Below, one piece after another: positions 1 to 6,607 of a stretch of DNA of 8,625 nt. This stretch comes from JBBBNV01 sp037137075 (GTDB lineage: Bacteria > Bacillota > Bacilli > Paenibacillales > NBRC-103111), in contig NZ_JBBBNV010000056.1 in the NCBI RefSeq assembly GCF_037137075.1, forward strand, positions 1 through 8,625, read 5' to 3'. The stretch's first letter is position 1, and each line of letters opens with the position of its first letter. The notes under the pieces are model-generated. The model was not told where the DNA came from. It worked only from the letters and a program-made list of their open reading frames with translations, and searched no databases. The position numbers and the translations under genes were made by a program.

Positions 1-1
1 A

Positions 2-61
2 CCAAACATTCATGAGTGTTCCGGGCACCCTCCATCACAATGCAATCACCATCACGAATGA
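2..61 (+). CDS. Possible C-terminal tail of an upstream His/Cys-rich protein (partial)
   Basis: A plus-strand frame is open from the window edge and stops at TGA 59-61, about 40 nt before a strong plus-strand terminator, which is where a real gene end is expected. It encodes 19 residues and ends in CNHHHE, with two Cys and five His in all, a composition often seen in metal-binding tails. The other two plus frames are less attractive: one stops at 15 and again at 74, and the other runs through the terminator stem and stops in its T-tract. Too little is visible to name a family. In B. subtilis the gene before rsmE is prmA, but this tail does not look like the end of PrmA. Confidence 0.3.
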   Translation, partial: PNIHECSGHPPSQCNHHHE

Positions 62-101
62 ACGAAGCGACGTAAAGCCTGCATTTTTCGTAAGAAACAG
101 C

Positions 102-144
102 AACCCCCTTTCGACCGCAGAAACAGCGGATGAAGGGGGTTTTT
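102..144 (+). terminator. Strong Rho-independent terminator
   Basis: The arms AACCCCCTT and AAGGGGGTT pair around an inner stem CCGC/GCGG with an AGAAACA loop, and a run of five T follows at 140-144. The T-tract is on the plus strand, so it ends a unit entering from the left. On the minus strand the stem is followed only by a mixed sequence (GCTGTTTC), so it would be weak in that direction. It separates the upstream unit from the rsmE series. Confidence 0.85.
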
Positions 145-312
145 AGCTTCCGGCCCAGCTCGTTGAGGGTAATACGAAGCCGCTGAGTAACGGCAGATAA
201 CCGACCTCATAGAAATTTTCCAGTTGCATATTCTCAATCGCTCCCGACTCCTGAACTATGACTCAAGCATACACCAAAATTCGCCATTAGTTGAGTCTCG
301 GGGGGGCGGAAT

Positions 313-411
313 GTGAGGTTTCATATACTCCAGACCCAACTCTCGATTCTATTCCGTATTTTGGTCATTTTACCTATTTTAGCTATTCTAGGGGATGAAT
401 TCAGCTTGTAG
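313..411 (+). CDS. Speculative 32-residue hydrophobic micropeptide
   Basis: A GTG at 313 opens a 33-codon frame ending at TAG 409-411. The product would have a short basic N-terminus, then about 17 hydrophobic residues (FRILVILPILAILG region) and an acidic end, DEFSL. That is the shape of a small single-pass membrane peptide. The only ribosome-binding candidate is the G-rich run just upstream, which is not a proper AGGAGG. The hydrophobic core is the direct translation of the 9-bp tandem repeat, so an AT-rich repeat read in frame would give the same impression by chance. I list it only because small membrane peptides are often missed. Confidence 0.13.
   Translation: MRFHILQTQLSILFRILVILPILAILGDEFSL
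358..393 (+). repeat. Four imperfect 9-bp tandem repeats
   Basis: The units ATTTTGGTC, ATTTTACCT, ATTTTAGCT and ATTCTAGGG lie end to end, with a shared ATTYT start. They sit about 130 nt upstream of rsmE. A 9-bp period is close to one DNA turn and keeps reading frame, so the repeat could be curved upstream DNA, part of a tiny coding region, or simple low-complexity sequence. Confidence 0.5.
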
Positions 412-526
412 AAATGCGTGAACATAGGTGGCATTTGCTTTTGAAAAGTTGTATGATGAAGTTTGAGGTTTTTTTGTGTTTTATGAAATTAGGCTCGTTA
501 ATGACTAGGCTGGTGACAACAATACG

Positions 527-1330
527 ATGCAGCGTTATTTCGTGGACGGAACGCAGTTCAGTGCCGATTCAGTAAGGATTACCGGCGACGATGCCCATCA
601 TCTTATCCGGGTGATGCGGGCGGAGCCGGGCGATCTCATCATATGCAGTGACGGGGCAAACCGGGAAGTGGAAGCGGAGCTTGTCCTGTTGGAGAAGCAG
701 GAGGTTACCGCCCGGATCGTGCGGGAGCTTCCGATGGAGAATGAGCCGCACATTCAGGTCTGGATTGCGCAGAGCCTTCCGAAGGGCGACAAGATGGAAA
801 CCGTGATTCAAAAATGCACCGAGCTTGGCGCGGCGCGCTTCATTCCTTTTGTTTCTGAGCGCACTGTCGTGCAGTACGAAGCGAAGAAGGAAGCCAAGCG
901 GCTGGAGCGGTGGCAAAAAATTGCCAAGGAAGCGGCGGAGCAGGCTCATCGCAACCGGGTGCCGGACATATCCGCGCCGCTGACCTGGAAGCAGCTGCTG
1001 GCCGAAGCGGCCCAGGCGGACAGTGGGCTCATCTGCTATGAGAAGCCGCAGGGGCAGGGAATCCGGGCAGCGGTGCAGGCTGCGATTGACAGCGCCGGCT
1101 GCGGCGGGCAAGCCGGGGCGGACAGCAAGCAGAAGCCAGACGGTACGAACCGGACGGCGATTCTCGTCGTTATTGGCCCTGAGGGCGGCTTCAGCGAGCG
1201 GGAGGTTGCCGAGGCGGAGAGCGCAGGGTGCCGGGCAATTAGTCTTGGCAGGCGGATTTTACGCACCGAAACTGCGGCTATGGCCGCACTCAGCTGTATA
1301 TTATATGAAGCCGGAGAAATGGGAGGTTGA
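527..1330 (+). CDS. rsmE: 16S rRNA (uracil-1498-N3)-methyltransferase RsmE
   Basis: RsmE methylates N3 of U1498 in 16S rRNA of the 30S subunit, using S-adenosylmethionine. The 267-residue protein has the typical order: an N-terminal PUA-like RNA-binding part starting MQRYFV, with HHLIRVMR around residues 24-31, then a SPOUT (knotted) methyltransferase domain. Family signatures are KGDKMETVIQKCTELGA at 86-102, GPEGGF at 217-222 and LGRRILRTETA at 240-250, the last two forming the SAM-binding knot. The protein is slightly longer than usual (about 245-256) because of a Gly/Gln/Lys-rich insertion at about 186-210 just before the knot. The start follows a modest GGTGA at 512-516. mtaB begins 4 nt after its stop, and the mtaB ribosome binding site lies inside the rsmE end, so the two are surely co-transcribed. 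No clear promoter is visible upstream. Confidence 0.95.
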   Translation: MQRYFVDGTQFSADSVRITGDDAHHLIRVMRAEPGDLIICSDGANREVEAELVLLEKQEVTARIVRELPMENEPHIQVWIAQSLPKGDKMETVIQKCTELGAARFIPFVSERTVVQYEAKKEAKRLERWQKIAKEAAEQAHRNRVPDISAPLTWKQLLAEAAQADSGLICYEKPQGQGIRAAVQAAIDSAGCGGQAGADSKQKPDGTNRTAILVVIGPEGGFSEREVAEAESAGCRAISLGRRILRTETAAMAALSCILYEAGEMGG

Positions 1331-1334
1331 AGCA

Positions 1335-2711
1335 ATGCCAACAGTGGCTTTTCATACATTGGGCTGCAAAGTAAACTTTTACGACACCGAAGCGATTTGG
1401 CAGTTGTTCAAGCAGGAAGGCTATGAGCAGATTGACTTTGAGCAAACCGCAGATGTTTATGTCATTAATACGTGTACGGTCACGAATACCGGCGACAAAA
1501 AAAGCCGTCAAATCATACGCCGTGCCATTCGCCGCAATCCGGAGGCGATTATTGCCGTAACCGGGTGCTACGCGCAAACCTCGCCTGCTGAAGTGGCGGC
1601 TATTCCCGGCGTTGACCTGGTCATCGGAACGCAGGATCGGGATAAGATCATTCCGCTGGTGAAGCAGTATGAAACGGAGCGCCAGCCGATTAACGCGGTG
1701 CGCAACATTATGAAAACCCGGGAATTCGAGGAGCTGGATGTGCCTGATTTTGCCGACCGGACCCGGGCCTTTCTCAAAATTCAAGAGGGCTGTAACAATT
1801 TCTGTACGTTCTGTATTATACCTTGGTCCCGCGGCCTGATGCGGAGCCGTACCCCGGAGAGCGTACTGAAGCAGGCGCAAATGCTTGTACAGGCCGGCTA
1901 CCAGGAAATTGTGCTGACGGGGATTCACACCGGCGGCTATGGGGAGGATTTGGAGGATTACAGCCTGGCGCAGCTTCTGCGTGACTTGGACCGTGTGGAG
2001 GGGCTGAAGCGTATCCGTATTAGCTCGATTGAAGCCAGCCAAATTACGGATGAGGTTATTGAAGTGCTAAACAGATCGGACAAAATGTGCCGTCATCTTC
2101 ACGTGCCGCTGCAGGCCGGCCAGGATGATGTTTTGAAGCGGATGCGCCGCAAGTATACCACGGCCGAGTTTGCCCGCAAAATTGAGCTGCTCCATCAAGC
2201 GCTGCCGGGGGTTGCTATTACGACGGACATTATTGTCGGCTTCCCGGGGGAAACGGAAGAGATGTTCGAAGAGGGCTTCCGGTTTATGGAACAAATGAAA
2301 TTCGCTGAAATGCACGTGTTCCCTTATTCGAAGCGAACCGGAACTCCGGCGGCTCGTATGGAGGACCAAATCGATGAAGAGGTCAAAAATGAGCGTGTTC
2401 ACCGCCTGATTGATTTGTCTGAACGGATGCAGCTGGAGTATGCGAAGCCGTACGTCGGTCAAGTGCTGGAGGTTATTCCGGAGCGGGCCCATAAAGGGAC
2501 GGAAGGCAGCGGCCTGATTCAAGGGTACAGCGATAACTATTTGAACGTCGTCTTCGAAGGGCCGGAAAGCTGGATTGGCGAAATCGTACGCGTCCGGATT
2601 ACGGAAGCAGGCGTCAACGAATGCCGCGGCGAAGCGGTAGAAGCGCCGAAGCTGAGGCATGTATCTGAAGAGCGGGACAATGCTTCTGAGCGTGTGCTTC
2701 TGCGCGCCTAG
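1335..2711 (+). CDS. mtaB: tRNA (N6-L-threonylcarbamoyladenosine-37-C2)-methylthiotransferase MtaB
   Basis: MtaB is a radical-SAM enzyme that turns t6A at position 37 of ANN-decoding tRNAs into ms2t6A (B. subtilis YqeV). The 458-residue protein has the three expected parts. An N-terminal UPF0004/MTTase domain carries the second iron-sulfur cluster Cys at 11, 47 and 78. A radical-SAM core has CxxxCxxC at C153, C157 and C160, followed by family blocks such as VLTGIHTGGYG (193-203) and IIVGFPGETEEMF (299-311). A TRAM RNA-binding domain follows at about 370-435. The start is fixed by GGGAGGT at 1321-1327, overlapping the rsmE stop; the frame is open farther upstream inside rsmE, but that is a shadow. 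The Glu/Arg-rich last 20 residues form a slightly extended tail (B. subtilis protein about 451 residues). Confidence 0.95.
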   Translation: MPTVAFHTLGCKVNFYDTEAIWQLFKQEGYEQIDFEQTADVYVINTCTVTNTGDKKSRQIIRRAIRRNPEAIIAVTGCYAQTSPAEVAAIPGVDLVIGTQDRDKIIPLVKQYETERQPINAVRNIMKTREFEELDVPDFADRTRAFLKIQEGCNNFCTFCIIPWSRGLMRSRTPESVLKQAQMLVQAGYQEIVLTGIHTGGYGEDLEDYSLAQLLRDLDRVEGLKRIRISSIEASQITDEVIEVLNRSDKMCRHLHVPLQAGQDDVLKRMRRKYTTAEFARKIELLHQALPGVAITTDIIVGFPGETEEMFEEGFRFMEQMKFAEMHVFPYSKRTGTPAARMEDQIDEEVKNERVHRLIDLSERMQLEYAKPYVGQVLEVIPERAHKGTEGSGLIQGYSDNYLNVVFEGPESWIGEIVRVRITEAGVNECRGEAVEAPKLRHVSEERDNASERVLLRA

Positions 2712-2744
2712 CAGACCGGAAGGTTGACAGATTGAGAGACAGCA

Positions 2745-2856
2745 CGGCCGCATACGGCCGGCAAGGGGAGGGTTTCATTCGCAAGGTGTACCGCAGGAAG
2801 TGCGGCCGCTGCGGGTGAAATCCTTCTTGATTATAGGTCGGGAACAGCATGACCTA
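2745..2856 (+). other. Hairpin-rich spacer between mtaB and the Nudix gene
   Basis: The 174-nt gap holds three possible RNA hairpins: CGGCCG-CATA-CGGCCG at 2745-2760, CCGCAG/CTGCGG at 2791-2814, and TAGGTC/GACCTA at 2834-2856 with an 11-nt loop. The palindrome CGGCCG occurs three times within 64 nt (2745, 2755, 2803). None has a following T-tract, so they are not intrinsic terminators. They may stabilise or process the mRNA, or be a degenerate repeat. I recognise no known riboswitch. Confidence 0.35.
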
Positions 2857-2885
2857 ACGGATTTTCAGGAGAGGAGAAAATCGGG

Positions 2886-3317
2886 ATGAGAGAAATATCA
2901 GCAGGAGGCGTGGTTTACCGGAAAACAGGAGACCTTCTTGAAGTTCAATTGATTCAGGACCGATTTGGCAAGATCACGCTGCCGAAAGGCAAGATGGAGA
3001 CCGGAGAGACCGTCGAGCAGACCGCGCTGCGGGAAATCTCGGAGGAGACAGGCATTGAGGGCGTTATTGTGGAGCCCTTGGCGCGTATCGGCTACCATTT
3101 TCAGCACCCGAACGCAGGGAATGTGCAGAAGGAGGTCCACTATTTTTTGGTCGAGGCCGTAAGCGGCGAGCTGCATGCCCAAGTTGAAGAAATTCGCGGC
3201 GTGGAATGGCTGAGCCCGGCGGAGGCCTGGAGGCAGCAGCGGCAGCACGGGTACGACAACAATGATGGCGTGCTTCGCAAAGCACTTGAAAAACTAGGAA
3301 TCGAGGTGCATGACTAA
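2886..3317 (+). CDS. Nudix hydrolase (MutT/Ap4A hydrolase-like)
   Basis: This 143-residue single-domain protein hydrolyses a nucleoside diphosphate linked to some moiety. The substrate cannot be read from sequence. The Nudix box GX5EX7REUXEEXGU is complete at residues 35-57 (G35, E41, R49, E50, E53, E54, G56), so it should bind Mg2+ and be active. The N-terminal SAGGVVYR strand (5-12) and the KEVHYFLVEA strand (82-91) resemble small MutT and diadenosine-tetraphosphate hydrolase proteins. Those are family impressions only. A strong AGGAGAGGAG at 2867-2876 lies 9 nt before ATG 2886. The TAA stop overlaps the deoC start by one base (TAATG at 3315-3319), so the two genes are probably translationally coupled. 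Confidence 0.9.
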   Translation: MREISAGGVVYRKTGDLLEVQLIQDRFGKITLPKGKMETGETVEQTALREISEETGIEGVIVEPLARIGYHFQHPNAGNVQKEVHYFLVEAVSGELHAQVEEIRGVEWLSPAEAWRQQRQHGYDNNDGVLRKALEKLGIEVHD

Positions 3318-4033
3318 TGGCGAATTCAAATGAAGCGGGGAGCGGCGCGAAGGGCGCCTTGCAGCCTGCAGAGCTTGCGGCATTCATTGACCATACGCTG
3401 CTAAAGCCTGAGGCGGGGGAAGCGGCGATTCGCAAGCTGTGCGAGGAAGCGCGCCAGCATCAATTTTACAGCGTTTGTGTAAACGGAGCCTGGGTGCCGC
3501 TGTGCCGTCGCGAGCTGGAGGGCAGCGCGGTTCGCATCAGTGCTGTATGCGGCTTCCCCTTGGGGGCGATGGCAGCGCGCTTAAAAGCTGCGGAAGCGCA
3601 TCAGGCCGCTCAGGACGGCGCGGTGGAAATCGATATGGTGCTTTCTGTCGGCCACCTGCTGGAGGGCAGCTATACGACGGTTCAACACGATATTGAAGCC
3701 GTTGTCGAGGCGGTTCGCGGTCAAGCGATTGTAAAAGTAATTATGGAGACGGGACTGCTTAACGAGGAGCAGAAAAAAACAGCCTGCCGCATTTCCGAGC
3801 AAGCCGGCGCTCATTTTGTAAAAACGTCCACCGGCTTTGGGCCCGGCGGAGCCACTGTGGAGGACATTCGCCTCATGCGGGGGTCGGTCAGTGCGTCGAT
3901 CGGCGTCAAAGCGTCTGGCGGTATCCGGGACATACAGGCGGCTCTTCGAATGATTGAAGCGGGAGCAACCCGGCTTGGGACCAGCTCGGGGGTAGCGATT
4001 GTGCAGGGGCAAGCCGGCTCCGGGCAGTATTAA
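3317..4033 (+). CDS. deoC: Deoxyribose-phosphate aldolase DeoC
   Basis: DeoC is a class I aldolase that splits 2-deoxy-D-ribose 5-phosphate into glyceraldehyde 3-phosphate and acetaldehyde, allowing carbon from DNA nucleosides to enter glycolysis. The 238-residue TIM barrel carries the Schiff-base lysine in VKTSTGF (K169), the second active-site lysine in GVKASGG (K198), the proton-relay aspartate in EIDMV (D106) and a GTSSG phosphate-binding turn at 221-225. All catalytic residues are present. The first 17 residues are a low-complexity extension before the conserved IDHTLLKP block (24-31). ATG 3317 overlaps the Nudix stop and is preceded by GAGGTG at 3303-3308. It is not beside a nucleoside phosphorylase or transporter as in B. 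subtilis dra-nupC-pdp, so it may be expressed constitutively with the RNA-modification genes. Confidence 0.95.
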   Translation: MANSNEAGSGAKGALQPAELAAFIDHTLLKPEAGEAAIRKLCEEARQHQFYSVCVNGAWVPLCRRELEGSAVRISAVCGFPLGAMAARLKAAEAHQAAQDGAVEIDMVLSVGHLLEGSYTTVQHDIEAVVEAVRGQAIVKVIMETGLLNEEQKKTACRISEQAGAHFVKTSTGFGPGGATVEDIRLMRGSVSASIGVKASGGIRDIQAALRMIEAGATRLGTSSGVAIVQGQAGSGQY

Positions 4034-4052
4034 TAGCCCACAGATAGAAGAA

Positions 4053-4066
4053 GCCGGGAAACCGGC
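4053..4066 (+). other. GC hairpin with a GAAA tetraloop between deoC and the RlmI-like gene
   Basis: GCCGG at 4053-4057 and CCGGC at 4062-4066 pair around GAAA, a GNRA tetraloop known for high stability and for tertiary docking. No T-tract follows, so it is not a terminator. It lies about 20 nt after the deoC stop and 46 nt before the next start, and could protect or mark an mRNA processing point. It may also be chance in GC-rich sequence. Confidence 0.4.
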
Positions 4067-4112
4067 AGCAGTGGCAAGATGGAGATAAAAACAATAGGGG
4101 GAGCTTCACTTC

Positions 4113-5504
4113 ATGACATCGGTTTATTTGCAGCGCAGCCGCAAAAAACGGCTGGAACAGGGACATCCTTGGGTTTATCAAAATGAGATTGAACGGGTGG
4201 AGGGGGAGGTTGTACCCGGATCGCTGGTTCAGGTGCTGGATCACCGCGGCCGTTTTCTGGCTGTGGGTACGGTAAATCCAGCTTCCCAAATTACGGTACG
4301 GATTATGGCATATGAGCCTGTAGACAAGCTGGATCGGGCTTTTTTTGCCGAGCGCTTCAGACGCTGCAAGGCGCACCGCGAGCGCTTCTTGTCCGATACC
4401 GGCGCGTGCCGGATGGTATACGGGGAAGGAGATTCCTTGCCCGGGCTCGTTGTGGATAAGTTCGGTTCCGTGCTTGTCGTTCAGATACTAAGTCTTGGTA
4501 TGGATATGTACCGGGACGAGCTGGTAGAGGCGCTAGTGGAGGTATTCGCTCCGCAAGGCATTTACGAACGCAGCGATGTGGCAGTCCGCGAGCTGGAGGG
4601 ACTGGAGCAGCGCACCGGTGTGCTGTATGGGGAATGCCCGCGGCACATCCTTATCGAAGAGAACGGGCTTAAGCTGGAGGTCGATATCGTTCAGGGGCAA
4701 AAAACCGGCTATTTCTTCGATCAGCGGGATAACCGCGCCGCGATCGCGCCGCTTATGCTGGGCTGGGGGAGCCGCAGCGGCATTACGCTGGAGGAGCGGG
4801 AGAACCCGGAAGGCGGCCGGAGTCTCGTTCCTGTGAACCGTGGCGGCAAAGAGGTTACCTTTCCTTATTGGGACGGGGCAACCGTGCTGGAATGCTTCTC
4901 GCATACGGGAAGCTTCACCTTGAACGCCTGCCGGGCGGGGGCTAAAAAAGTGACCTGCCTGGATATATCCGCTCATGCGATTGATACTGCACGCAGAAAC
5001 GTGGAGCTCAATGAATTCGGGGAGCGGGTAGAATTCGTCGTTGCCGATGCGTTCGATTATTTGCGTCAGCAAATAAAAGGTCTGGATGAGCGGAAGCAGC
5101 GTGCGGAAGCCGCTCAAGGCCAAAGCGGAGCAGGAAAGAGCAAGGTGGATACCTCAAAGCCGCTTACGTCGGAAGGCCGGACGTGGGACGTCGTCATTCT
5201 TGACCCGCCTGCATTCGCCAAGACGCGTTCCGCTGTTGAGAGCGCCTGCCGCGGCTACAAGGACATTAATCTGCATGCGCTCAAGATTATTAATGAAGGC
5301 GGGTATTTGGTTACCGCCAGCTGCTCTTATCATGTGCGGCCTGACCGGTTTCTGCAAACGGTTCAGGAGGCGGCTCAGGATGCCGGGAAGGTGCTGCGGC
5401 TTATTGAGTACCGTGGCGCAGGCAAGGATCATCCGCGATTACTGGGAGCGGAGGAGGGCGACTACCTCAAATTCGCCATTTTTGAGGTTCGAAGCCGGAG
5501 CTAG
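4113..5504 (+). CDS. RlmI/YwbD-type class I SAM-dependent rRNA (cytosine-C5) methyltransferase
   Basis: In E. coli RlmI methylates C1962 of 23S rRNA, and this protein is its Gram-positive counterpart in general form (B. subtilis YwbD). An N-terminal PUA domain (about 1-75, HPWVYQNEI at 18-26) is followed by a linker domain and a Rossmann-fold methyltransferase. Motif I is VLECFSHTGSF (258-268), the acidic SAM-binding end is CLDIS (282-286), motif IV is DPPAFAK (364-370), and ASCSYH (402-407) carries the Cys of the m5C family. At 463 residues it is longer than RlmI (about 396) because of two insertions, about 217-255 before motif I and about 322-357 before motif IV. ATG 4113 follows AGGGGGAG with a 9-nt gap. 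Exact target position is inferred, so no gene symbol is given. Confidence 0.88.
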   Translation: MTSVYLQRSRKKRLEQGHPWVYQNEIERVEGEVVPGSLVQVLDHRGRFLAVGTVNPASQITVRIMAYEPVDKLDRAFFAERFRRCKAHRERFLSDTGACRMVYGEGDSLPGLVVDKFGSVLVVQILSLGMDMYRDELVEALVEVFAPQGIYERSDVAVRELEGLEQRTGVLYGECPRHILIEENGLKLEVDIVQGQKTGYFFDQRDNRAAIAPLMLGWGSRSGITLEERENPEGGRSLVPVNRGGKEVTFPYWDGATVLECFSHTGSFTLNACRAGAKKVTCLDISAHAIDTARRNVELNEFGERVEFVVADAFDYLRQQIKGLDERKQRAEAAQGQSGAGKSKVDTSKPLTSEGRTWDVVILDPPAFAKTRSAVESACRGYKDINLHALKIINEGGYLVTASCSYHVRPDRFLQTVQEAAQDAGKVLRLIEYRGAGKDHPRLLGAEEGDYLKFAIFEVRSRS

Positions 5505-5548
5505 GCTTTACTAGGATGAAGAGGTCCGAGAGGAAGGGGAAACACCGT

Positions 5549-6262
5549 ATGGATATTCAGATTTATCAATTGCTGGAAGGGGCGCGGCAGGCCCGCGGTC
5601 TGACCGTCATTATCGATGTGTTTCGGGCATTCTCCGCCGCTTGTTATGCTCTGGAGGGCGGTGTTGCCCGAATTTACCCTATCGGCAGGCAGGAAGAGGC
5701 TTATGCTTTGAAGAAGGACAATCCCGAATTTATTCTCGTCGGGGAGCGCGGCGGGGTGATGCTTCCGGGCTTTGATTATGGCAACTCTCCGTGGCAGCTG
5801 CAGCAGGCGGGCCGGAACGGTCAGCTGACCGGCAAAACGATGGTGCATACGACGAGCGCCGGCACACAGGGCATTGTAGGCGCGCAGCAGGCGGATGAAA
5901 TCATCACCGGCAGCTTCGTCAATGCCGGCGCCATCGCGCAGTACATTCGCACGAAGCAGCCGCAGCATGTGTCTCTCGTATGTATGGGTCTTGGCGGCGA
6001 AGAAGAGGCGGACGAGGATACCCTGTGCGCCGAATGGATCAAGGCGGAGCTGGAGGGACGTCCGGGCGATTTCGATGCGGTGATCCGGCAGCTGCGGGAT
6101 GAGCGGCGGACGGGCAGCTTTTTGGATTTGGTCGGGGAAGCGTCGGCACCGGAGGAGGACTTTGGCTTGTGCCTGGCGCTAAACCGGTTTTCATTTGTAT
6201 TGCGGGCTGAGCGGGAGCCCGGCACAGACCGGCTTCAGCTTGTGCGGGTGTCGGCGGAATGA
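5549..6262 (+). CDS. comB: 2-phosphosulfolactate phosphatase (ComB family)
   Basis: ComB removes phosphate from 2-phospho-3-sulfolactate to give sulfolactate, an intermediate of coenzyme M in archaea and a spore compound in B. subtilis (YitC). The 237-residue protein has the expected blocks: IDVFRAFSA (22-30), GERGG (66-70), DYGNSP (77-82), TTSAGTQG (101-108), GSFVNA (121-126) and EDTLCAEW (156-163). I chose ATG 5549 because AGGAAGGGG at 5531-5539 is well placed. An in-frame ATG at 5516 would add 11 basic residues but has only a weak TAGG before it. The gene lies 44 nt after the RlmI-like gene and is the last of the series before the terminator. No phosphosulfolactate synthase (ComA/YitD) is in the window, so the real substrate in this host is uncertain. 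Confidence 0.88.
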   Translation: MDIQIYQLLEGARQARGLTVIIDVFRAFSAACYALEGGVARIYPIGRQEEAYALKKDNPEFILVGERGGVMLPGFDYGNSPWQLQQAGRNGQLTGKTMVHTTSAGTQGIVGAQQADEIITGSFVNAGAIAQYIRTKQPQHVSLVCMGLGGEEEADEDTLCAEWIKAELEGRPGDFDAVIRQLRDERRTGSFLDLVGEASAPEEDFGLCLALNRFSFVLRAEREPGTDRLQLVRVSAE

Positions 6263-6347
6263 ATCATGATGAATGAAGCAGTAGAGTGACGTAGCTTATT
6301 TCGGCAGGCAGGAAACTAACCAGCGCTTAGTCCCCGCAGCGAGCAGG

Positions 6348-6391
6348 ACCGTCTGTGAATTTCGCCAGCGCGAGAAGCACAGACGGTTTTT
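6348..6391 (+). terminator. Rho-independent terminator of the rsmE-comB series
   Basis: ACCGTCTGTG at 6348-6357 pairs perfectly with CACAGACGGT at 6378-6387. The 20-nt middle can form an inner stem (TTTCGC/GCGAGA), and five T occupy 6387-6391. It lies 85 nt after the comB stop. On the minus strand the stem is followed by CCTGCTCGC, so it does not terminate the opposing minus-strand genes. Confidence 0.88.
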
Positions 6392-6406
6392 CTTATATTG
6401 TGAATA

Positions 6407-6607
6407 TTATGAATGAACAAACGTGATTTGGAGGGCTTTTTCAAGAAAATACTGGGCGGTTTTATCAGGAGAAAACGATAGAATCAAGTCAGGCTGGCTG
6501 TTGCGGTATGCTGCTTGGTATCGATGGTTCGAACAAGCCACATCTCTCCATACACTGCTTGAATTAGCTCCAGACGGTGTTATATCTTCAGTGAGAAGCG
6601 GGTATCG
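6407..6607 (-). pseudogene. Probable frameshifted C-terminal part of the membrane protein gene
   Basis: Just where the membrane-protein frame ends, another minus-strand frame is open for 66 codons (6607 down to 6410) and stops at TAA 6409-6407. It reads like real protein: SSSVWRDVAC near its residue 17 and SQPDLILSFSPDKTAQYFLE near 37. It has no start codon or ribosome binding site of its own. The upstream protein ends in a beta-strand-like stretch that looks cut short, so a single indel near 6600-6610 would join the two into a protein of about 325 residues. Chance openness cannot be excluded. Confidence 0.4.

Larger units (their letters stand above)
145..526. other. Long intergenic region upstream of rsmE, no convincing gene
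   Basis: This 382-nt stretch is more AT-rich than its neighbours, especially after 310, and holds no recognisable protein. It contains a G7 run near 301, a 7-bp inverted repeat (GACTCAA at 260-266, TTGAGTC at 291-297), an AAATGC/GCATTT inverted repeat (412-417, 431-436), a 9-bp tandem repeat (358-393) and a T7 run at 469-475. It should contain the rsmE promoter, but I see only a weak candidate: TTGTGT at 474-479 with GTTAAT at 497-502, a 17-nt spacer. That promoter would give a very short leader. Confidence 0.5.

Noticed and set aside
1..240. Open minus-strand frames across the window start, including a 61-codon one at 52-237
   Set aside because: They run through the plus-strand terminator hairpin, have no ribosome binding site and resemble no known family.
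260..297. GACTCAA/TTGAGTC inverted repeat
   Set aside because: The arms are only 7 bp with a 24-nt loop and no T-tract; it may be chance.
1023..1334. Upstream extension of the mtaB frame by 104 codons
   Set aside because: It lies inside rsmE, has low-complexity Arg/Ala-rich content, and a strong ribosome binding site marks the start at 1335.
2724..2729. Perfect TTGACA that could be a -35 box before the Nudix gene
   Set aside because: No acceptable -10 hexamer lies 16-19 nt downstream; the region is GC-rich hairpin sequence.
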